34,995 bases of DNA from assembly GCA_964519385.1 (NCBI GenBank), contig CAZFLR010000025.1, positions 1 through 34,995 of the forward strand, given 5' to 3'. Under the pieces are notes generated by a model that made no database searches, was not told where the DNA came from, and saw only the letters and a list, made by a program, of their open reading frames with translations. Position numbers and translations under genes: made by a program. Shown piece by piece: positions 29,836 through 34,995 of this stretch. The DNA is from SVFI01 sp964519385. GTDB lineage: Bacteria > Bacillota > Clostridia > Lachnospirales > Lachnospiraceae. The first letter of the stretch is position 1. Every line of letters starts with the position of its first letter.

Positions 29836-30707
29836 ACGATATTATAAAGATTTTGATTCTTGAAGATGATGCCGAAGACCGGAGAGCCTTTCAGGAATAT
29901 ATCAGTACACAGAATGATATTACACTTACCGGTTGCACCGGAAGTGCCACAGAAGCCCTTGCGCTTACCCGTCAGGAGACACCTCATGCCATTATCATTG
30001 ATTTGGAGCTGCACGATGGTGACGGAAACGGGCTGCAATTTCTCTCCGAATTAAAGCTTCTGTCTTTGTCAGTATCTCCGTTTTTGCTGATTACCACAAA
30101 CAATTCCAGCCATACCATCCACGAAGCAGCGCGCTCTCTTGGTGCCGATTTTATTCTGACCAAATATCAGACCGGTTATTCGGCCGCCTATGTCATTGAC
30201 TTTTTAAAAATGATGTACAAAACGATGCACCCTGACAAGGAACCGTACACAACTGCGTCCGTATCAGCTTCCAGGCCTGACTCTCCATCTGAATCTCCGG
30301 CTGCAGAAACCTCTGCTTCTTCGGAAGACTCCAAGACACATGTCTCTGTAAAAGACATTCCGGAAGGTGAGCTTATGGCTTTTGTCTGCGAAGAATTAAA
30401 CCTTCTCGGCATCAGTCCGAAAGCAGTCGGATTTCGTTACCTGGCAGACAGTGTTCTTATCAAACTTAAGGATCCTTATGACAACATCTATCGTTTTCTC
30501 GGACCAAAATACAAGAGAAGCGATCCAAGCATTGAGCGTTCCATGCAATATGCCATCAATCGTGCATGGCGTACCTCCAATCCGCTTGACATGGCACAAA
30601 TCTATACTGCCAGGGTTCATTCTGAACGTGGTGTGCCGACGATTATGGAATTTATCTTTTTTCTGGTTACCAAAACCGAAAATCACTTTAAAATCAAGCG
30701 ACTATAA
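29832..30707 (+). CDS. response regulator with Spo0A-type DNA-binding domain
   Basis: 291 residues. The receiver domain (about 4-130) has acidic E11/D12/D13, phosphoacceptor D57 in AIIIDLELHD, T88/T89 in LLITT and K111. A Ser/Pro/Glu linker spans about 136-172. About 175-285 matches the Spo0A C-terminal domain: VCEELNLLGISPKAVGFRYL, then the helix-turn-helix region GPKYKRSDPSIERSMQYAI, NRAWRTSN and a GVPTIMEFIFFL ending. The linker and diverged helices, and an adjacent dedicated kinase, suggest a paralogue rather than Spo0A itself, which is usually an orphan. GGAGG precedes the ATG by 8 nt and the start overlaps the kinase stop. It probably controls genes nearby; TTCGACA/TGTCGAA boxes were not seen in 27832-28320. 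Confidence 0.85.
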   Translation: MNDIIKILILEDDAEDRRAFQEYISTQNDITLTGCTGSATEALALTRQETPHAIIIDLELHDGDGNGLQFLSELKLLSLSVSPFLLITTNNSSHTIHEAARSLGADFILTKYQTGYSAAYVIDFLKMMYKTMHPDKEPYTTASVSASRPDSPSESPAAETSASSEDSKTHVSVKDIPEGELMAFVCEELNLLGISPKAVGFRYLADSVLIKLKDPYDNIYRFLGPKYKRSDPSIERSMQYAINRAWRTSNPLDMAQIYTARVHSERGVPTIMEFIFFLVTKTENHFKIKRL

Positions 30708-30733
30708 CCAATGTTTTCTGCATAAACTGCTTG

Positions 30734-30739
30734 TATAAT
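30734..30739 (+). promoter_or_regulatory. candidate -10 element of the acidic membrane protein gene
   Basis: TATAAT at 30734-30739, about 55 bp upstream of the start. The -35 at 17 bp (ATGTTT) is poor. Confidence 0.4.
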
Positions 30740-30792
30740 CTACAATTTTATTTTAAAATATAGAAAAGGGTTTTTTGAAAGGAGTTTTCAAT

Positions 30793-31140
30793 ATGAAAAA
30801 GTTCACTAAAGGTTTAATATTCGGTGCTGCCATTGGTGCAATTGCCGCCGGTGCTTACTATGTTATGAAGAAAAACGATAACGATAGATTTGATGATGAC
30901 GATTTTGATGATTTCGATGAATTTGAAGATGAAGAGGATTACGAAAACGGTACAGAATCCTCAGCGCGCACATATGTACCTCTCAACCTGAACCCGTCTG
31001 CTGATGACGATACAGAACCGTTTGACGAAGAGGATGAGGAGCCGATGGCAGATACCGTTGAAGACGGCTCTGATGAAGAAGAAATTCCTCAGGAAGAAAC
31101 CATCGAAGAATTTTTCGACGAAGAAACAACAGCAGAATAA
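30793..31140 (+). CDS. small membrane-anchored, highly acidic protein
   Basis: 115 residues. Residues 1-28 form a membrane anchor (KKFTKGLIFGAAIGAIAAGA), similar in style to YtxH-like proteins. The remaining residues are dominated by Asp and Glu (DDDDFDDFDEFEDEEDYE, and several further acidic blocks) with a short neutral stretch RTYVPLNLNP in the middle. The acidic tail would be cytoplasmic if the two lysines at the N-terminus and KK after the helix follow the usual rule loosely; orientation is uncertain. The TTG at 30775 extends the ORF, but AAAGGAG lies 8 nt before the ATG at 30793. It is separated from the response regulator by 85 bp and has its own -10. Function unknown. Confidence 0.82.
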   Translation: MKKFTKGLIFGAAIGAIAAGAYYVMKKNDNDRFDDDDFDDFDEFEDEEDYENGTESSARTYVPLNLNPSADDDTEPFDEEDEEPMADTVEDGSDEEEIPQEETIEEFFDEETTAE

Positions 31141-31153
31141 TTCAAAAGTAAAC

Positions 31154-31228
31154 GACGGATGAGAAGGTCTGTCAGGATATACTCTCATTGTTGCAGAGTT
31201 ATCCCGGCAGTCCGGCATCCGTCTTTTT
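31154..31228 (+). terminator. long multi-segment terminator hairpin
   Basis: Nested pairings: GACGGATG (31154-31161) with CATCCGTC (31216-31223), CTGTC (31169-31173) with GGCAG (31206-31210), GGATA (31175-31179) with TATCC (31200-31204), ACTCT (31181-31185) with AGAGT (31195-31199). TTTTT follows at 31224-31228. It ends the acidic protein transcript and may also serve the convergent GH3 gene. Confidence 0.8.
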
Positions 31229-31268
31229 ATAAATACTCATTTTCCAATTCTTATCTGATATCTCACAC

Positions 31269-33668
31269 TCACGGCTTCCTTACATTTTGCACCGCAGCAG
31301 CAAATTCTTCCATCAGGATCCTCTTTTCATCCGTATCACAGTCCGGCAGGATTTCACTGATTTTTTTATTTGAGGTATACTGGTAGTTGCTCTCAACTAT
31401 TCCCCAGTCCCATTCTTTTTTCTTCCAAAGCAGACGAAGAATTTCTCGTAGTTCTGAACGTTCATAAATCGTCTTTACCGTGGAATCCGGCCCGTAGCTG
31501 TATGTCGAGCTGCAGTCTATATAAATTCTTTCACGTGCAAAGACATCTTCTTCTGCAGAAGAGGTCGCAGCTATAATATCATAATATCCCTCTTCCAGCG
31601 TCCACTTCGCCAAATCTGAATCGTAGGATTCCAGTTGCTTGAAGCTTATCTGAAACTCTGTCCTTTTCTTTTCTCCCGGCTTCAAATATACTTTTTTGAA
31701 GGCCTTTAACTCCTTCACCGGTTTTTGAAGCGTGGAATAAGGGTCTGAGACATAAATCTGAACAACCTGTGCCCCTGCTGTCTTCCCGGTATTTTCAACC
31801 TCCGTGACGAATCGTATTTCATTATCTGAAACGAGAATATCCTCCATTCCGGAGCACATAAAGCTTGTATACGACAAGCCATGTCCGAACGGGTACAACG
31901 GCTTTATCTTCTTTTTATCGTAATACCGATAGCCGACATATATTCCTTCTCCATAACACACCTCATATCCGTCTCCCGGGAAATTCAGGTATGTAGGCGT
32001 ATCTTCATAGCGTTTTGGGAAAGTAATCGGAAGCTTACCGGAAGGATTGATTTTGCCCGTCAGAATATCCGAAAGAGCCCTTCCTCCCTGCATTCCCGGC
32101 AGAAAAGTGACCAAAACAGCTTTCACCACATCTCTGTTTATATATGACAAATCCACCGGTCCGCAAATATTCAGTACAAGGATTATGTCTTTTGTTCCTG
32201 CCTTCGTATTCTCCTGCTTTTCGTCTCCGTGCAGTTGTTCTCTTATAAGTTCCGGTGCCTCATCAGTATTGATAGCCCCATAAGCATGAAGCAGACGAAT
32301 ATCCTCTATATCAAGATGCATATGAGGGCGGTCGTTTCCTTCCATGCCTCCCAGACTGCTCACAAATACGAGGACATCCGCATCCCCTATATCCGCGACA
32401 TGAATTCCTTCCTTCAGGTCACTTGTCCGGTTTGTAGTAATTCCTGCACTTCCGCTTCCGCATTCCAGTATCTTTTCTGCTCCGCTTCCTATTACAGCCG
32501 TCTTATGAGTCGCATTTAATGGGAGAATTCCTGCATTTTCGACAAGAACCATCCCCTCTGCAGCCGCACGATAAGCAGCTTTATCTGTCTGCTCCATTAA
32601 GCTTCTGCTCATGTTTTCTGCCTCTGACACTGACATCTTACCAAAGCTTTTCGTAATCCAATCAATCATCTCAAGCAATCTTTTCACTGCAAGATTTAAT
32701 TCATTTTCATCTAAATCTCCGCTTTTCACTGCCTCTGCAACCGGCTTCCATGCACGTGGTCCGGGCATAGCCAGATCATTTCCGGCCTTGAGTGCTTCCA
32801 CCGGATGATAAACTGCTCCCCAATCTGACAAAACAACGCCGTCAAAGCCCCATTCCTCACGAAGCTTTTCTGTCAACAACCACTTGTTTTCCGTACATGG
32901 CACACCGTTAATCCGGTTGTAGGCACTCATGACGGTTTTTACCTCTCCATCCTGCACACAGGCTTTAAATCCCGGGAAATAAATTTCCTCCAGTGCACGT
33001 AAAGAAATCGTTTCATTGACTCCCACACGATTGGTCTCTTGATTATTCGCCGCAAAATGCTTTACATTGGCAGCAACGCCATACTTCTGTACACCCATTA
33101 CAAGCTCCGGAGCAAGCACAGAGACAAGATACGGGTCCTCTGAATATCCTTCAAAAAGTCTGCCGTTAAGCGGGTCTCTGTGAATGTTTACGTTCGGCGT
33201 TCCAAGTAAAACATGTACTCCATAAAGACATGCTTCTTTTCCAAGAGCCTCTCCGATTTCTCTTACGGCCTCTTTACTCCACGTTGCTCCGAGCAAAATC
33301 CCGGGTGGGAAACAGCCCGGCGCATAATCAACACCATTCAGCTTACCGTCAATTTGTTCTTTTATCCGACTGTACAATTTCATTTCTTCTTCCGTCAGCT
33401 TTTCCGGCTCAAAATAATATTCTATCACATGTGTAAGAAGCGTACTTCCAACCATTCCGTTCGTGCTGTCCAAAGTCAGCTTCATCACATCTGCAATATC
33501 CCCGAATAGCTGCTCAAAATTAATTCCGGTACCGCCGTCCAACATCTGTATTCTCGGGATCCCCAATCTTTCCACACCGGCCATTCCAAAAAAAGTAGCT
33601 CCGTTGACCAGTCGCGCTTTTTCTTCTAATGTCATTTCTTCCAAAATCTCATTGACATTCATATTCAT
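31269..33668 (-). CDS. glycoside hydrolase family 3, beta-glucosidase-like
   Basis: 799 residues. The N-terminal barrel has KHFAANNQE (K203/H204, substrate site) and the nucleophile D282 in VVLSDWGA. A second alpha/beta domain includes LVENAGILPLN and VLVTFLPGMQGG. PFGHGLSYTSF and the following beta-sandwich (about 610-720) are the fibronectin-III-like domain of many GH3 enzymes. There is no signal peptide, so it acts inside the cell on imported disaccharides or glycosides, probably beta-glucosides; exact specificity cannot be read. Met1 has AAAGG about 8 nt upstream, and Met3 with GAGG 8 nt upstream is an alternative start. It follows the dehydrogenase gene by 17 bp and is probably co-transcribed with it. 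Confidence 0.93.
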   Translation of the reverse strand: MNMNVNEILEEMTLEEKARLVNGATFFGMAGVERLGIPRIQMLDGGTGINFEQLFGDIADVMKLTLDSTNGMVGSTLLTHVIEYYFEPEKLTEEEMKLYSRIKEQIDGKLNGVDYAPGCFPPGILLGATWSKEAVREIGEALGKEACLYGVHVLLGTPNVNIHRDPLNGRLFEGYSEDPYLVSVLAPELVMGVQKYGVAANVKHFAANNQETNRVGVNETISLRALEEIYFPGFKACVQDGEVKTVMSAYNRINGVPCTENKWLLTEKLREEWGFDGVVLSDWGAVYHPVEALKAGNDLAMPGPRAWKPVAEAVKSGDLDENELNLAVKRLLEMIDWITKSFGKMSVSEAENMSRSLMEQTDKAAYRAAAEGMVLVENAGILPLNATHKTAVIGSGAEKILECGSGSAGITTNRTSDLKEGIHVADIGDADVLVFVSSLGGMEGNDRPHMHLDIEDIRLLHAYGAINTDEAPELIREQLHGDEKQENTKAGTKDIILVLNICGPVDLSYINRDVVKAVLVTFLPGMQGGRALSDILTGKINPSGKLPITFPKRYEDTPTYLNFPGDGYEVCYGEGIYVGYRYYDKKKIKPLYPFGHGLSYTSFMCSGMEDILVSDNEIRFVTEVENTGKTAGAQVVQIYVSDPYSTLQKPVKELKAFKKVYLKPGEKKRTEFQISFKQLESYDSDLAKWTLEEGYYDIIAATSSAEEDVFARERIYIDCSSTYSYGPDSTVKTIYERSELREILRLLWKKKEWDWGIVESNYQYTSNKKISEILPDCDTDEKRILMEEFAAAVQNVRKP

Positions 33669-33685
33669 TACCTCAACCTTTTGTT

Positions 33686-34678
33686 TTAAGCTGTCACATG
33701 ATTCATTTCCTTCAATGTGCCATTTTTAAAGTCCATCGCATTCTGCAGTGTTGTAAGGCTTATAGATGCCAGTGCTTCCTCCGTCAGAAAGCCCTGGTGC
33801 GACGTTACAATAACATTCGGAAAGGATAATAATCTGGCTGTCGTGGAATGATCCAGAATATCATCCTCACGATTTTCAAACACATTATTGGTCTCTTCTT
33901 CGTACACGTCCAGACCGACTGCAAAAAACTTTTTACTGCGGATTCCGGCAATAAGATCCTCAGTCTTAATCAGCGCACCCCTTGAGGTGTTAACCAGTAT
34001 CACTTCATCCTTCATCTTTGAAATGGTTTCCTTATTAATCAGATGATAGTTATCCTCGGTTAACGGACAGTGCAGTGAAATAAGGTCACTCTCTGCCAGA
34101 AGTGTCTCAAAATCAACATATTCGACGAAATCAAGCTCCGGATTATGATACATGTCATAAGCAATTACACGCATTCCGAATCCATGACAAATACGACACA
34201 TTGCAGCCCCTATTTTTCCCGTACCGACAATTCCGGCTGTCTTGCGGAAAAAGTTAACGCCCGTCAGACCGACCAGACTAAAATTATTTTCTCTTACTTT
34301 AATATAACCTTTATGAATTCTCCTGTTCACTGCCAGAGCAAGTGCCATGGCATGTTCTGCAACAGCTTCCGGCGAATATCCCGGAACACGAAGGACCGTG
34401 ATTCCGCATTTTTCGGCTTCCTTCACATCCACATTGTTATATCCTGCGCAGCGCATCAAAACCAGTCTGACTCCCTTCTGCGAAAGTGCCTCCAACACAG
34501 GCGCGCTCACATCTGAGCTCACGAATGCGCAGACCCCGTCATATCCCTTCGCAAGTTTCGCTGTATGCAGAGATAAATCCGTGTCCAGAAAATCCAGCTC
34601 TATCTCCGGAAACTGTGGCAGAATTTTCTCAAAAGAATCCTTGTCGTATTTTTTGGTGTCGTAAAATAAAATCTTCAT
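33686..34678 (-). CDS. D-2-hydroxyacid dehydrogenase, D-lactate dehydrogenase-like
   Basis: 330 residues. Rossmann motif GTGKIG (152-157), catalytic R233 in VNTSRGALI, an acidic residue in DVYEEE (about 260-262) and H294 in SHQGFLT. The substrate loop LMRCAGYNNVD and PGYSPEAVAEHA are those of fermentative D-lactate dehydrogenases (LdhA), which reduce pyruvate with NADH. AAAGGAG lies about 9 nt before the ATG. It is the first gene of a likely two-gene unit with the GH3 enzyme, linking sugar release to fermentation. Other 2-hydroxyacid substrates cannot be excluded. Confidence 0.92.
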   Translation of the reverse strand: MKILFYDTKKYDKDSFEKILPQFPEIELDFLDTDLSLHTAKLAKGYDGVCAFVSSDVSAPVLEALSQKGVRLVLMRCAGYNNVDVKEAEKCGITVLRVPGYSPEAVAEHAMALALAVNRRIHKGYIKVRENNFSLVGLTGVNFFRKTAGIVGTGKIGAAMCRICHGFGMRVIAYDMYHNPELDFVEYVDFETLLAESDLISLHCPLTEDNYHLINKETISKMKDEVILVNTSRGALIKTEDLIAGIRSKKFFAVGLDVYEEETNNVFENREDDILDHSTTARLLSFPNVIVTSHQGFLTEEALASISLTTLQNAMDFKNGTLKEMNHVTA

Positions 34679-34765
34679 ACTGTCTCTCCTTTTGTTGTTT
34701 TAATCTATTCTTTCCGTTTTTTGTTCATCTACACAAAAATTTAAACACCTATTGCATCCGTATAT

Positions 34766-34774
34766 AGTATAACA
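34766..34774 (-). promoter_or_regulatory. extended -10 promoter of the dehydrogenase/GH3 unit
   Basis: The minus strand has TGTTATACT, with hexamer at 34766-34771, about 88 bp upstream of the start. The -35 region is only T-rich. Confidence 0.55.
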
Positions 34775-34787
34775 CAAATCCATGTAT

Positions 34788-34821
34788 AAAAAAAAGAAAC
34801 GTTAATCTCTCAACGTTTCTT
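34788..34821 (-). terminator. rho-independent terminator of the tRNA unit
   Basis: AAGAAACGTT (34794-34803) and AACGTTTCTT (34812-34821) form a perfect 10-bp stem with an 8-nt loop, followed on the minus strand by a T-run. It lies 9 bp past the tRNA-Leu 3' end. Confidence 0.9.
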
Positions 34822-34830
34822 AAAATCAAG

Positions 34831-34914
34831 TGCCCGCGACCGGAATCGAACCGGTACTGTATCGCTACAACAGGATTTTAAGTCCTGCGCGTCTGCCAGT
34901 TCCGCCACGCGGGC
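34831..34914 (-). tRNA. tRNA-Leu (anticodon UAA)
   Basis: 84 nt. Acceptor arms GCCCGCG and CGCGGGC pair fully with discriminator A. Anticodon stem CAGGA/TCCTG encloses CTTAAAA, giving anticodon TAA. A long variable arm (TTGTAGCGATACAGT region) marks a class II tRNA. T-arm ACCGGTTCGATTCCGGT is intact. CCA is not encoded. Confidence 0.97.
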
Positions 34915-34916
34915 CC

Positions 34917-34940
34917 ACAATGTATAGAGCTATACATTGT
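34917..34940. repeat. 24-bp palindrome between two tRNA genes
   Basis: ACAATGTATAG (34917-34927) and CTATACATTGT (34930-34940) are perfect complements around AG. In the tRNA precursor this makes an 11-bp hairpin in the spacer, likely a processing signal. Confidence 0.75.
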
Positions 34941-34943
34941 TAA

Positions 34944-34995
34944 TGGGACCTACAGGGCTCGAACCTGTGACCCTCTGCTTGTAAGGCAGATGCTC
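34944..34995 (-). tRNA. tRNA-Val (anticodon UAC), partial
   Basis: The 3' two thirds are present; the 5' end lies beyond the window. Anticodon stem TCTGC/GCAGA encloses CTTACAA, giving TAC. T-arm ACAGGTTCGAGCCCTGT and the 3' acceptor strand AGGTCCC with discriminator A are intact. CCA is not encoded. Same strand as tRNA-Leu, so one precursor is likely. Confidence 0.93.

Noticed and set aside
1..34995. CRISPR array, insertion sequence, prophage or integrase signature
   Set aside because: No regularly spaced repeats, transposase motifs or phage genes were seen on either strand.

Overview
The window looks like chromosome of a low-to-mid GC anaerobic Firmicute, most likely a Lachnospiraceae-type Clostridium relative. 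The reasons are AGGAGG-type ribosome sites nearly everywhere, TTGACA/TATAAT promoters at 17-bp spacing, an AddAB recombination pair, an ECF thiamine S-component behind a TPP riboswitch, the [FeFe]-hydrogenase maturase HydE, a Spo0A-type DNA-binding domain and a DUF6062-like protein. No insertion sequence, prophage or CRISPR array was seen. Most genes lie on the minus strand.

Layout. 1-206 is AT-rich, with two near-identical palindromic operators inside two facing promoters. 207-1664 encodes a long Ala/Glu/Lys coiled-coil protein with a SHOCT tail. 1786-5680 is an ABC export-type operon (ATPase, surface-anchored CARDB-like protein, MacB/FtsX-like permease). The next 500-bp gap carries three DnaA-box-like sites. 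6191-10073 is a two-gene operon: a HAD phosphatase fused to a CPBP membrane protease, then a nuclease/XPD-like helicase. 10158-11996 reads rightward: TPP riboswitch, thiT, and a family-2 glycosyltransferase. addB-addA (12037-19015) run leftward, divergent from hydE (19124-20173).

20154-24641 is a five-gene nucleoside-salvage operon (udp, nupC, deoB, deoC, Nudix). Its promoter spacer holds a perfect TTAGACATGTCTAA palindrome. A divergent GntR/UTRA regulator (24885-25619) has the same 14-mer inside its own coding sequence. A DUF6062-like gene follows. 26481-27683 holds a TetR regulator with a palindrome at its promoter and a nicotinamidase-like hydrolase.

27684-30707 is the least ordinary region. 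A structured AT-rich intergenic stretch carries 10-bp-phased repeats and an 18-codon minus-strand ORF whose strong Shine-Dalgarno is buried in a hairpin. It is followed by a GHKL sensor kinase and a response regulator that carries a Spo0A-type DNA-binding domain. This is my best candidate for an undescribed signalling or small-peptide system.

30793-31140 encodes a small membrane-anchored, very acidic protein with an elaborate terminator. 31269-34678 holds a GH3 beta-glucosidase and a D-lactate-type dehydrogenase. The right edge has tRNA-Leu(UAA) and a partial tRNA-Val(UAC), separated by a perfect 24-bp palindrome. Several starts were moved from the longest ORF to an internal ATG or GTG because a Shine-Dalgarno decides them: 3168, 5680, 10989, 15678, 23824, 24885, 28321 and 30793. 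All family names rest on motifs read by eye; no database search was possible.
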